This document shows, in pieces, positions 34,637 to 44,156 of a stretch of DNA of 64,000 nucleotides. A model generated the notes under the pieces. That model saw only the letters and a program-made list of their open reading frames with translations, ran no database searches and was not told the DNA's origin. This stretch comes from Candidatus Gordonibacter avicola. GTDB taxonomy: Bacteria > Actinomycetota > Coriobacteriia > Coriobacteriales > Eggerthellaceae. Each line of letters starts with the position of its first letter. The first letter of the stretch is position 1. Both the position numbers and the translations under genes were made by a program. The stretch spans positions 1 through 64,000 of the forward strand of contig DXGM01000003.1 in assembly GCA_019113915.1 (NCBI GenBank), read 5' to 3'.

Positions 34637-37600
34637 ATGCTGCGCAGTTTCGGAAATAGTCTGCTAGGCAAGAGAGTTGCTATAGCGACGCTTGCACTTG
34701 CTCTTGCTGTTGGCATGGTTCCTGTCTCGACGTCAGAAGCTCGCGACGTTGAAAATCTCGCGGGGGGGGGGGGCTTTTAAGTAGCAAATCTGTTGCGGAT
34801 GGTGTGACGCGGTTTCACGAACAAGCATCCGCCAGTGTTTCACTCGCTCAGTATTCTCAGCCTGCCGCTGGCGAGATTCGTTCCTGTGGTTTTACATTCC
34901 GCGTGCTTCCTGATGCGGAGTCTGTTGCGTTGGTGGGTTGGTATGGCGAAACGCTTGAAAGCGATATCGTCATTCCCTCCTGTGTTTCGAGCGGTTCTGA
35001 TTCATACGCCGTTACAATAATTGGAGATCCCGCAAAACAAAACCTTTTCGAGGGCGCACCTATCGAATCCATTTCTATTCCAGCTTCTGTGGAAACTATC
35101 TTGGATGGAGCGTTTTCAGGATGTTCTTCGCTCTCATATATCACTGTTTCATTGGATAACGAAAACTATGCGTCCTACGATGGTATGCTGTTCTCGAAGG
35201 ACCTTTCAAACCTTCTGTTCACTCCCGAAGGTAAAAAGGGTGTTGCCTATATTCCTAGCCAAACTGTCTTAGTTGCGGCTGAAGTTTTTTCCCAGTGTTC
35301 GGGACTTATCTCCGTCGAAGTAGAAAAGAGTAGCGTCGCCTTCTCTTCCTGGAATGGCATTCTTTACTCAAAGAATAGGGAAAACCTCGTAGCATGCCCT
35401 CCGGGCGTAGGTGTTTCGGCGGTAATTGCTACGCAGACACATGCGATTGCCCCGGGTGCTTTTAGTGGATGCTCTCTTACATCAATTATTGTATTGGGTG
35501 ATTTGAATGAGATTTCTCCCGAGGCGTTTGACAATGCTTCTAAAGACACAGTTGTGGCTCTTGTGGGCTCGGAAGGCCATCAAGAGGCAAGGGGGATTTG
35601 GGAAGATGCCGGCTTTTCGCGGTTCTCCAACTCTGCATTACCAGGCGATCTCTCCTTGCAAGGTCGTTTTAAAGAAAGTGATTCCACGGCCGAGAATAAG
35701 GGTCTCACTAGTTATGGCCTTTCATTTACGTTGCTGGATGATTACACCCTTTCCGTTTCATGGATGGGTCCGGGTGAGCCTGCCGACGATTTGATAATTC
35801 CTGCTTCGGCTCAAGTTGGAAGCGTTTCCTATCGTGTCTCATCTATTGCTCCCAGAGGTTTTGCTGGGTTGTTGTCACTTGAATCTCTCAAGCTCCCTGA
35901 GGGTATAGCATTGATCGGAGAGGGCGCGTTTGCGGGCTGCTCGAACTTGGCTTCTATTGAATTCTCTCAGGGTCTGATGGAGATTGGGGAGCGAGCTTTC
36001 GAAGCAACGGCACTTGCAGAGGTGTGGATTCCAGACTCGGTTGTGGCTATCAAATCTCGCGCTTTTGCATCCTGTAATTTACTTACGCGTGTTGTCACCC
36101 TCGGTTCACCAGAGGTTGCAGTTGATGCTTTTGTTGAGTGCTCGAATGTTTCACTCTATTGTCCGCAAGGGTCCGAAGAAGTTTGGAAATCGACCGAATT
36201 GACAGCGGGTAGTACTGTTCAGCCTTTCGGAATTGAACTTGCTAAAGAGTCACTTATTCTTATGGTTGGTGAAGAGGGAGATCTTTTCGAAGGAGCATTT
36301 CTTGAGCTACCCGAAAACGTCGAAATTATCTATTCTTATGCTGCTGCGCCCTTGTCAATTGACGCCGGTACGACACGAGGGAAGGCTCAGGGTTCGACTG
36401 ATGTTGTAGTAACGCTTGCACTGGATGGGATTGAAATTGCCCGCAGCTCACGATTTGTTGAGGTACTACCAAGTTCACAGGCAACAACCGAAACCATTTC
36501 AGTAAGAAATTCATCCCTTTTACCGTCGGCTTATCTCATTAGCGCTCGTGCTGTTCAACTCAGCGTTACGGCTCCTGTTGTGGTGACGTTTGGAGACGGG
36601 GAGGGGTATGACGTCGCTAATCCAACGGCGAGTGTAACTTCAAGCAGTCAGTTCGAAAATTATTCGGATTTTCCAGTTGCTATGGAAAGCCTCACCTGTG
36701 TTGACGCTGGTGCTACTGAAGTGCTTGAGGCGAAAGCAGACGCTTCGGATATCACTGCACAGAACCTGTTTAGTCTCTATCCGAAAAAAGATGATTCTAA
36801 AGCTATTTCTTTTGGCCTTGGTCCTACGGTCAGCAGTGTACAACCTGGTCAGGGTGATTTTGTTATAGCTTCTAACAGTTCGCTCGAATGCACCTATCGC
36901 TTAAATCTGAATAACGCGAGCGTAAAGGTTGGGGCTGCCGATTACGGTATGAGTGTCAAACCCCTTGCTACTGTTTCATATATGTTTAAACGAGATGGCG
37001 GGGGTGGCACTGAAGAGGATGTTTTCTATCTCAAAGACTCGAAATCGGGAGTTGTGTATAGCATTGCTGACGTGAAAACTCACGCTAACAGTATTGCGGA
37101 GTATGGAAGCGAGTCTCCCTATTACCTTATGTACGCTGAATACCTTGCAGACGAAACTGCTTATGAATGCAAGACCGTTTGGAACAAAGTTGCGTACGAT
37201 GTTCGTCTTGTTGGCATCAATCATGACATTTTGACGACCCCTGTTGATAGGAGAACAAAGGCTGGCCTCACTTTCCAATTTGTCAATCTTCTCGAATCAA
37301 TATATCCCATGAACGGTTCAAACTCCAATTCGGGGGGATGGGGTTCGAGCGCATTGCATGCAAGTATGAACGATGGCGAGATTTGGGATATGGTTCCATC
37401 CGAACTTCGAGACGCACTTGTTCAGGTCGAGAAAAGCTATGGCAGTGAAAGCACTTCTACCAGCTCTTCGGTCAGCGTTTCTCATGACACACTCTTTCTC
37501 ATGACCTATTACGAATACACCGGAGCGGTATTTGATGGATGGTCGAAGTATCGTTGGGTTACAGAAGAAGGCTATCGTTATGAGTACTATCAAAATAAAC

Positions 37601-37803
37601 CCATTCAGACAAGCGGCCCTAATAGCTTGATGGAGAAAGGGAAGCAATTGACACCGGATGATAATACAAGTTGGTGGATGCGTTCAGTCCGGCCAAACTT
37701 CCCAGGTGATTTTATGGGAGTGTACATCAATGGTGACCTGGGTCTGAGCGGAACACGTTCAGCGTCTACGCCCTGTGGCGTGTGTCCCTGTTTCTGCTTC
37801 TGA
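34637..37803 (+). CDS. BspA-like leucine-rich-repeat surface protein, phase-variable by a poly-G tract (out of frame here)
   Basis: ATG 34637 starts a classic signal peptide (KRVAIATLALALAVGMVPVS, then ARD). The frame runs into 12 consecutive G at 34762-34773 and stops at TAA 34778-34780. The body resumes in another frame (from about 34774) and is open to 37803. With 10 or 13 G the two join into one protein of roughly 1,055 residues. The body has two blocks of LRR_5 repeats (IESISIPASVETILDGAFSGCSSL; LKLPEGIALIGEGAFAGCSNL), beta-rich linkers, and a C-terminal DUF6273-like lectin-type domain ending SASTPCGVCPCFCF. No LPXTG is seen. Codon use is AT-rich, unlike its neighbours, suggesting transfer. 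A sequencing error in the G run is the alternative. Confidence 0.75.
34762..34773. repeat. 12-base poly-G tract, slipped-strand phase switch
   Basis: This is the longest single-base run I noticed in the window. It sits directly after the signal-peptide region of a surface-protein gene, where +1 or -2 changes restore the frame. Confidence 0.75.
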
Positions 37804-37821
37804 TTGCGCACGGGTTTTGAG

Positions 37822-38694
37822 ATGGGCACTGCATTTATCATCAAACGAGCAACAAGAGAAAAAGCACTTTGCATAATGAAAGTGCTCATGGCTTTTATTG
37901 TTGTGGCATGTTTGTTGATGTTGACTGTACCGAGAAGCGCCTATGCCAATGCTTCGCCAGGGAAAACACAGCTGGGCTTGCGTATTACCGACTCATCGAA
38001 ATCCCAAGGGTCGGCTGAGGATGGTCAGCCAGGGTCAACCTTGCTTGGCATCCGCGTCACGACGTCTTATGTTTCTGTGTGTGTTCAGTTTGCTAGTAAC
38101 GGAGGCTCCGAAGTAGAATCTCAGACAATTCGAAAAGGCGATCAGGCTGTCGAGCCGGCAATACCACAGCGCGACGGATACACGTTCTCTGGCTGGTTTT
38201 CAGATGCTCTTCTCACGGAACGGTATGACTTCGGTTCTGCAGTTGCGGGGGATATGGTGCTCTATGCAAAGTGGGATGCCGTTATCTCGTGCAAGGTTCC
38301 AGCTGCGGCCGAAATACTGATTGACGCGACGGGTCGGATATCCAGCGAGAGCATGTCTTTTACGTCTTCATCAGTTGTGCCCTTGGAGATAAGTGGAGCC
38401 GTTAGTTCTGTGCGAAGTGGAGCCTCTTTGCTCATACCTCACGATACTGATAGAGCTGCTGTTCAAATTGTACTTACTCCCGATAAAGAAGGGACCAATG
38501 AGGTGATGGTGCCCTTGGACACAGCGGGCAAGGTAGTAGCACTTGGCTTCGTTATTCCGGAGCGTCAAGGCGACCAGTTGGGCGCGCTTTCCGTCTCTTT
38601 TGGATTATCTTTGCCCCAGAGTGCGAGTATATCTTATGTTGTTAACCCTCTTGAAATTTCAGCGGTAGAGTATGTTGTAAAGATTCTCGAATAA
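37822..38694 (+). CDS. Secreted protein with InlB-type (Listeria-Bacteroides) repeat
   Basis: A protein of about 290 residues with a signal peptide (KVLMAFIVVACLLMLTVPRSAYA). One Flg_new/InlB-B repeat follows at about residues 85-150, recognised by SNGGSEVESQTIRKGD, DGYTFSGWFSD and MVLYAKWD. The C-terminal beta-rich domain is not recognised. The start is uncertain: ATG 37822, TTG 37804 and ATG 37876 are all in frame and none has a strong ribosome site. It is directly downstream of the LRR protein with similar AT-rich composition, so the two probably form one surface-protein unit. Confidence 0.65.
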   Translation: MGTAFIIKRATREKALCIMKVLMAFIVVACLLMLTVPRSAYANASPGKTQLGLRITDSSKSQGSAEDGQPGSTLLGIRVTTSYVSVCVQFASNGGSEVESQTIRKGDQAVEPAIPQRDGYTFSGWFSDALLTERYDFGSAVAGDMVLYAKWDAVISCKVPAAAEILIDATGRISSESMSFTSSSVVPLEISGAVSSVRSGASLLIPHDTDRAAVQIVLTPDKEGTNEVMVPLDTAGKVVALGFVIPERQGDQLGALSVSFGLSLPQSASISYVVNPLEISAVEYVVKILE

Positions 38695-38866
38695 GAGCAC
38701 CCTTCAGCTTCAGCATTTTGCGCTTTCTTAGGGTCGTAATCTTCCTCTGTTTAAATGTGGTGAGATTGCGAGTGGCCTGGTGGGGTCACTAGGCAAGCGG
38801 GGCATAATATGGTATAAATTGCAAAGCAAAGCGCACGGGATGGGGCTTTAAGCAGGTGCGCACCAT

Positions 38867-38950
38867 ACTTTCGAAACATGAGAAAGTGGGCTTGTTCCCG
38901 CTTTCTTTGTTTGTAAAGGGTAGTATGCCGCCTTTCAGGAGACATACTAC
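38867..38950 (+). promoter_or_regulatory. Possible attenuator leader of the rimP-nusA-infB operon
   Basis: AGAAAGTGGG (38881-38890) pairs with CCCGCTTTCT (38897-38906) and is followed by TTGTTTG, an intrinsic terminator shape upstream of rimP. ACTTTC at 38867-38872 could instead pair with GAAAGT at 38882-38887 and prevent it. A further hairpin, GTAGTATG / CATACTAC (38920-38927 with 38943-38950), follows. A TATAAAT box lies near 38812. The rest of 38695-38866 shows no gene. Confidence 0.4.
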
Positions 38951-39008
38951 GCAGCACAATGGCACGGCGTTGCGCGGGAAGGCGCAACGGAGGCGAGAGG
39001 AGACGGAC

Positions 39009-39476
39009 GTGCTCAGCAAGAAGGAACAGCAGCTGCTCGACGCGCTGACTCCCCGGGCTGACCAGGAGGGCGTAGAGCTGGTGACCGTGGAGGTGGTGGG
39101 TGCGAAGAAGGCGCCGACTATCCGCGTGTACATCGACACGGCTGACGGCGTGAGCTTCGACGAATTGTCGGCAGCCCAGGCGTGGATCAACGACCTCATG
39201 GACGAACTTGACCCGTTCCCCGGTGCCTATACGCTGGAGGTTTCTTCGCCCGGCATTGACCGCCCGCTGCGCACCGCCGAGCACTTCATGCGGTTCGTTG
39301 GCGAGACGGCCGTGGTGAAGTCTGCGCCGCAGGATGGCCGCAGCACGTTCACGGGAACTATCGTTTCGGCCGATAGCGACGGGGTAGTCCTCGCCGTTGA
39401 CGGCGGAGACGTGCGCATTGCGATAGATGACATTAAACGCGCCCATCTCAAGGGCACGATCGATTTCAGCTCTTAG
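39009..39476 (+). CDS. rimP: Ribosome maturation factor RimP
   Basis: This 155-residue 30S assembly factor has the RimP core: GVELVTVEVVGAKKAPTIRVYIDTADGVSFDELS, YTLEVSSPGIDRPL, and a C-terminal SH3-like domain. GTG 39009 is chosen because GAGAGGAGACGGAC precedes it and the resulting length is normal; the frame extends upstream to 38856 through the leader hairpins. First gene of the nusA-infB operon. Confidence 0.9.
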   Translation: MLSKKEQQLLDALTPRADQEGVELVTVEVVGAKKAPTIRVYIDTADGVSFDELSAAQAWINDLMDELDPFPGAYTLEVSSPGIDRPLRTAEHFMRFVGETAVVKSAPQDGRSTFTGTIVSADSDGVVLAVDGGDVRIAIDDIKRAHLKGTIDFSS

Positions 39477-39492
39477 GAAAGGACGAGTAGAC

Positions 39493-40707
39493 GTGGCAAC
39501 TTCAGAACTGATCGAGGCTTTGCAGGCATTGGCCCACGAGCGCAAGATCGACGAGTTCTACCTCATCGAGCGCTTGGAGCAGTCGCTGGCCAAGAGCTAC
39601 GAGCGCATCCTCGACCTCGAGTGGGATGCCCGCGTAACCATCGACCGCCAGACCGGTCGCATCTACGTCTACGAGCTGGTGCCCGTAGGCGAGCCCGATG
39701 AAGAAACCGGCGAGTACGCCGAATTTGAGGAACGCGACGTCACGCCGGCCGACGTGAGCCGCATCGCCGCGCAAAACGCCAAGGGTGTCATTGCGTCCAT
39801 CGTGCGCGAGGCGGGCCGTCAGTCCATCTACGAGGAATTCTCCGATCGCGTGGGTGACCTTGTGACGGGCACAGTGCTGCAGGGCACACCGGACTTCACC
39901 ATCATCAAGATTCGCGACGGCGTGGAGGCGGAACTGCCGCACTACGACCAGAAGCGCAACCCGAACGAGCGCAACGAGCGCCCCTCAAACGAGCACTATC
40001 GCCACAACCAGCGCCTGAAGATGCTCATCATTGAAGTGCGCGACCCGAATTCCGACGCGCCGAAGATGCGCGGTGAGCAGGCACGTCCTGCTATCGTGGT
40101 GTCGCGTACGCACCCGGACCTCATTCGCCGCCTCTTCGAAATTGAAGTGCCGGAAATCTACGAGGGCCTGGTGGAGATCAAGTCCATCGCCCGCGAGCCG
40201 GGTGCGCGCTCCAAGATTGCCGTCGCGTCGCGCGAGACGAACCTTGACCCGGTGGGCGCCTGCGTTGGTCCCAAGGGCAGCCGCGTGCGCATGGTGGTTG
40301 AAGAGCTGCGCAACGAGCGCGTGGACGTCATCCAGTGGAACGAGGACCCGGCCAGCTACGTGGCCAACGCCCTTTCGCCCGCAAAGGTGACCAACGTTCT
40401 CATTGATGAAGATAACCATTACGCCACCGTGGTGGTGCCCGACGACCAGCTGTCGTTGGCCATTGGCAAGGAGGGCCAAAACGCCCGTCTGGCCGCGCGC
40501 CTCACGGGGTGGCACATCGATATCAAGAGCGCGTCGTTTACGGGCGAGCCGCTGGTCAACGGCGATAACATGCTTATCGACGAAGACGCGGATGCCGAAG
40601 ATGAGGCGCTGTGCGGTTACGTGAGTGAAGACGGCGTTCGCTGCCGCAATCACGCACGGCCGAACAGCCGCTACTGCGGTGTTCACGCGGATCTCGACGA
40701 GGCCTAA
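39493..40707 (+). CDS. nusA: Transcription factor NusA with a Cys/His C-terminal extension
   Basis: This 404-residue NusA has an N-terminal RNA-polymerase-binding domain, an S1 domain (about 140-205), and two KH domains ([35 protein letters not shown] and [21 protein letters not shown]). GTG 39493 is the likely start. After the KH domains a tail holds Cys374, Cys384, His387, Cys395 and His398 ([15 protein letters not shown]), spaced like a small zinc-binding module. Standard actinobacterial NusA ends near the KH domains, so this tail is an addition. It modulates pausing, termination and antitermination. Confidence 0.92.
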   Translation: MATSELIEALQALAHERKIDEFYLIERLEQSLAKSYERILDLEWDARVTIDRQTGRIYVYELVPVGEPDEETGEYAEFEERDVTPADVSRIAAQNAKGVIASIVREAGRQSIYEEFSDRVGDLVTGTVLQGTPDFTIIKIRDGVEAELPHYDQKRNPNERNERPSNEHYRHNQRLKMLIIEVRDPNSDAPKMRGEQARPAIVVSRTHPDLIRRLFEIEVPEIYEGLVEIKSIAREPGARSKIAVASRETNLDPVGACVGPKGSRVRMVVEELRNERVDVIQWNEDPASYVANALSPAKVTNVLIDEDNHYATVVVPDDQLSLAIGKEGQNARLAARLTGWHIDIKSASFTGEPLVNGDNMLIDEDADAEDEALCGYVSEDGVRCRNHARPNSRYCGVHADLDEA

Positions 40708-40729
40708 GGACTACGGGGTAGAACGCACC

Positions 40730-41005
40730 ATGGCGGAGACAACGAAACGGCAGCGCAGCTGCATCGCATGTGGAAAGCAGGCCGGCAAGACCGAGCTGTT
40801 CCGCATCGTGCGCGGCCCGGACGGCTTCGCCGCGTTCGATAGCACGGGCCGTGCACCGGGGCGCGGGGCGTATGTGTGCTCCCAGGAGTGCTTCGCCACC
40901 GCATGCAAGACCAGGAAGCTTGAACGGGCGCTGAAGACGAAGCTCGATCACGAGGATTTGGAACGAATCGCAGCCGAGGTGTCTTCGGCGCTGCGCGAAG
41001 CGTAA
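40730..41005 (+). CDS. rnpM: YlxR/RnpM RNA-binding protein
   Basis: This 91-residue YlxR-family protein has [50 protein letters not shown], and the conserved GR-APGRGAY core. YlxR (RnpM) is known to bind and modulate RNase P in Firmicutes, and the gene sits between nusA and infB in many bacteria, as here. Confidence 0.9.
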   Translation: MAETTKRQRSCIACGKQAGKTELFRIVRGPDGFAAFDSTGRAPGRGAYVCSQECFATACKTRKLERALKTKLDHEDLERIAAEVSSALREA

Positions 41006-41022
41006 AGGAAGAGGAGTGGTAT

Positions 41023-43818
41023 ATGGCCAGCATGCGTGTACATGAGTTGGCGAAGGAATTCGACATGACGAGCAAGGAATTGCTCGATAAGCTGCATGAT
41101 ATGAAAATCCCTGCGAAGAGCCATGCGAGCATGCTCGCCGATGCCTACGTGGCCAAGATCAGGAAGAACTTAGAGCCCGAGATCAAACAACGTGCGGGCC
41201 AGCTTGAAGACGAAGAAGCGCGCAAGCTTGCTGAAGAGCGTGCCGAGGCCGAGCGCAAGAAGGCCGAAGAAGAGCGTGCCCGTCGCGAAGCGGTAGAGCA
41301 GGAGCGCGCCGCTCGCGAAGCGGAGCGCGCCCGTCGCGAGGCTGCCGAGGCGTCGGGGGAGGCCCCGGCGGAAGGCGAGGGTGGCGGCGGCGACAAGCCC
41401 ACCAAGGCTCCCGTTGCCTCCCCGTTCGAGAGCCTGGCCAGCCAGATTGAGAGCGAGAAGGAGCGCGTGGCCCGCGAGGCCGCCGAGGCGCGCGCCCGTG
41501 CTCGCGCCGCCAAGGCTGCGGCCGAAGTGGCGAAGAAGCAGGCCGTGGAAGAGGCGCTGCGCCAGCGCAACAGCAAGGGCAAGAAGAGCACCACGCAAGC
41601 GGCACCGAAGAAGCCCGCTCCCGTGCTGGGTGCCAAGAAGGCAGCAGGTGGCTTTGACTCGCTGCTTTCGCAGATTGAGGCCGAAAAGCAGCGCATTGAG
41701 GCTCAGAAGAAGCAGGGCGGCAACGCGCAGGCTGGTCGCGGTGCGGGTGCTGGTGCAGGGGCTTCTGCTAATGCGCCCCGCAAGGGTGGCAAGAAGGGTC
41801 GCGGCAAGGCGGCCGGTTTCGAGCAGGTTGTGCCGGAGCTTGAGCAGCAGCGGGCCACGGGCGAAGATCGCTACGCCCAGATGGCTGTGCAGGCAGAAAA
41901 ACTGCAGCGCGACAAGGTGCTTGCCGAAGCCCGCGCAGCCGTGGCAGCTGCCACCTCGCATGAGGGCGAAGGCCGCCGCAAGAAGCGCAAGGAGAAGCGC
42001 GAGGCCGAAAACCGCGAGCGCTTGGAGATGGAGGCCATTGAGAAGGGCCTCGACCCCACGCTCGTGCTGGACGATTCCGTGGTGGAAATTCCCCAGGGTA
42101 CGACCGTGGCCAAGTTCGCCGAGCTTCTGGGCGTGCAGCCGAACGACATCATCAAGCGTTTGTTCCTGTTGGGGCAGGTGCTTACGCTCACGCAGTCGAT
42201 GGCTGATGACATGATTGAACTTATTGCCGATGACATGGGCCGCAAGGTGCGTGTCGTGTCGCCGGAAGAGGAATACGCGGTGGTCTACCACGACCGCGAC
42301 GAGGACTTGAAGCCGCGTCCGCCGGTGGTTACCGTCATGGGTCACGTCGACCACGGCAAAACCTCGCTTCTGGACGCCATCCGCGACACGGGTGTTGCCG
42401 CAGGTGAGGCGGGCGGTATCACGCAGCACATCGGTGCTTCCGTGGTGGAAATTGACGGCAAGCAAATCACCTTCATCGACACGCCGGGCCACGAGGCCTT
42501 CACGGCCATGCGTGCGCGCGGTGCGCTTATTACCGACGTTATCGTGCTGGTGGTTGCCGCCGATGACGGCGTTATGCCGCAGACCATTGAGGCTATCAAC
42601 CACGCGAAGGCGGCTGAGGTGCCCATCGTGGTTGCCGTTAACAAGATTGATAAGCCCGGTGCGAACCCTGATCGCGTGCGTCAGGAACTTACCGAGTACG
42701 GCGTTATCCCTGAGGAATGGGGCGGCTCGAACATGTTCGTGGAGGTGTCGGCCAAGCAGCGCTTGCACATCGACGACGTGCTGGAAACCATCATTTTGCA
42801 GGCTGACGTGCTGGAACTGAAGGCTAACCCCGATGCTGAGGCCTCTGGCTTCGTCATCGAGGCAAACCTCGACAAGGGCCGCGGCCCCGTAGCCACCGTG
42901 CTCGTGCAGCGCGGCACACTGCACCCGGGCGACGTGGTGGTGGCTGGCACGTCCTACGGACGTGTCCGCGCCCTCGTTGACCCGCGCGGCAAGCACGTGG
43001 ATGCCGCTCTGCCGGCCGACCCGGTGGAGATTCTTGGCCTCAACAGTGTGCCGGTTGCCGGTGACGAATTCCGCGTGTTCGAAGACGAGCGCGACGCCCG
43101 CAAGCTGGCCGAGGAACGCGCGCTGCGTGCCCGCTTGGCCGAGCAGGATGCCAAGAGCCACATGAGCCTGGACGACCTGTTCAGCCGCATTGAAGAGGGC
43201 AAGCAGACGGACCTTAACCTCATCGTGAAGGCCGACGTGCAGGGCTCCATCGAGGCGCTGCGCGACGCGTTCGACAAGATGGATCAGTCCGAGGTGCGTA
43301 TTAACATCGTGCACTCCGCCGTTGGCGGCATCACCGAGACCGACGTCACGCTGGCCTCCGCCTCCGACGCCATCATCATCGGTTTCAACGTGCGTCCCAC
43401 GGGCAAGTCGAAGGTGCAAGCCGAGAAGGAGAAGGTGGACATCCGCCTGTACCGCGTCATTTACCAGGCCATCGAAGAGATCAACGCAGCGCGTGTGGGC
43501 TTGCTGTCTCCCGATATCGTGGAGGTGGACACCGGCATCGCCGAGGTTCGCGAAACCTTCAAGGTGCCGAAGGTAGGCACGGTTGCCGGCTGCTACATCA
43601 CCGAGGGCGAGATCAACCGCGACGACAAGGTGCGCATCGTGCGCGACGGCACCATCATCTTCGAGGGCACCATGGCGTCGCTGCGTCGCTTTAAGGATGA
43701 TGTGAAGTCGGTGAAGCAGGGTTACGAATGCGGTATCGGGATTAACAACTTCCAGGACCTTAAGGTTGGCGACACGATTGAGGGCTACCAGGTGAAGGAA
43801 GTCGAGCGCACCGAGTAA
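41023..43818 (+). CDS. infB: Translation initiation factor IF-2
   Basis: This 931-residue protein delivers fMet-tRNA to the ribosome. The N-terminus has an IF2_N domain ([24 protein letters not shown]), then a long charged Ala/Glu/Lys/Arg-rich coiled linker to about residue 340. The GTPase domain follows, with G1 [10 protein letters not shown]3 DTPGHEAFT and G4 NKID, then domains II-IV. It lies 17 bp after rnpM. The long linker is typical of high-GC Actinobacteria. Confidence 0.96.
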   Translation: MASMRVHELAKEFDMTSKELLDKLHDMKIPAKSHASMLADAYVAKIRKNLEPEIKQRAGQLEDEEARKLAEERAEAERKKAEEERARREAVEQERAAREAERARREAAEASGEAPAEGEGGGGDKPTKAPVASPFESLASQIESEKERVAREAAEARARARAAKAAAEVAKKQAVEEALRQRNSKGKKSTTQAAPKKPAPVLGAKKAAGGFDSLLSQIEAEKQRIEAQKKQGGNAQAGRGAGAGAGASANAPRKGGKKGRGKAAGFEQVVPELEQQRATGEDRYAQMAVQAEKLQRDKVLAEARAAVAAATSHEGEGRRKKRKEKREAENRERLEMEAIEKGLDPTLVLDDSVVEIPQGTTVAKFAELLGVQPNDIIKRLFLLGQVLTLTQSMADDMIELIADDMGRKVRVVSPEEEYAVVYHDRDEDLKPRPPVVTVMGHVDHGKTSLLDAIRDTGVAAGEAGGITQHIGASVVEIDGKQITFIDTPGHEAFTAMRARGALITDVIVLVVAADDGVMPQTIEAINHAKAAEVPIVVAVNKIDKPGANPDRVRQELTEYGVIPEEWGGSNMFVEVSAKQRLHIDDVLETIILQADVLELKANPDAEASGFVIEANLDKGRGPVATVLVQRGTLHPGDVVVAGTSYGRVRALVDPRGKHVDAALPADPVEILGLNSVPVAGDEFRVFEDERDARKLAEERALRARLAEQDAKSHMSLDDLFSRIEEGKQTDLNLIVKADVQGSIEALRDAFDKMDQSEVRINIVHSAVGGITETDVTLASASDAIIIGFNVRPTGKSKVQAEKEKVDIRLYRVIYQAIEEINAARVGLLSPDIVEVDTGIAEVRETFKVPKVGTVAGCYITEGEINRDDKVRIVRDGTIIFEGTMASLRRFKDDVKSVKQGYECGIGINNFQDLKVGDTIEGYQVKEVERTE

Positions 43819-43842
43819 GTTCAACCCGAAGGTTTACGAGCT

Positions 43843-43866
43843 GCCCCGCGGATCTACCTGCGGGGC
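43843..43866 (+). terminator. GC hairpin after infB
   Basis: GCCCCGC pairs with GCGGGGC around a 10-nt loop, 24 bp after the stop. No T run, so perhaps a processing or attenuation hairpin before rbfA. Confidence 0.4.
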
Positions 43867-43895
43867 GGTGAGGTGGGTGAGGGTCAACCTGGTCC

Positions 43896-44009
43896 GCGAA
43901 GCGTCCGGCACTACTCAGTCGCTCGGACAGTCCTGAGCTCGCACGAAGCGTCCACTGGACGCTTCGGCTCGTGCGGAACTCGCTTGGTGAGCAGTGCCGA
44001 ACACTTCGC
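43896..44009. repeat. Structured intergenic repeat family B, copy 2
   Basis: The outer arms 43896-43917 and 43988-44009 match at 19 of 22 positions. They enclose CAGTCGCTCGGACAGTCCT (43916-43934), a central GAAGCGTCC/GGACGCTTC stem extended by GCACG/CGTGC, and AACTCGCTTGGTG. TCAACCTGG precedes it. Located between infB and rbfA. Confidence 0.8.
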
Positions 44010-44156
44010 TGCGGCACTTTCTCAAACCTCGCCCGTCTCGCTTTGAGGCAACTCTGTGGTTACCGATCAAGCAGTTTGTGGCGAGTAAGCTATTCGCGCG
44101 GTAAGCTGGCGGTGGACAAATTGCCCTCTCTCTAAAAGAAAAAAGGAGGCTCCATC

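Noticed and set aside
34804-37803. Treating GTG 34804 as the true start of the LRR protein
   Set aside because: It has no Shine-Dalgarno sequence and would lack a signal peptide. A perfect signal peptide with a ribosome site lies just upstream in another frame across the poly-G tract.
37600-37803. Calling a diversity-generating retroelement
   Set aside because: No reverse transcriptase, accessory gene or template repeat is visible in the window.
37804-38694. TTG 37804 as start of the InlB-repeat protein
   Set aside because: It abuts the previous stop with no ribosome site; ATG 37822 is more economical, though still uncertain.
41170-43824. 884-residue minus-strand open frame opposite infB
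   Set aside because: A shadow of the GC-rich infB codons, with no ribosome site and no recognisable domain.
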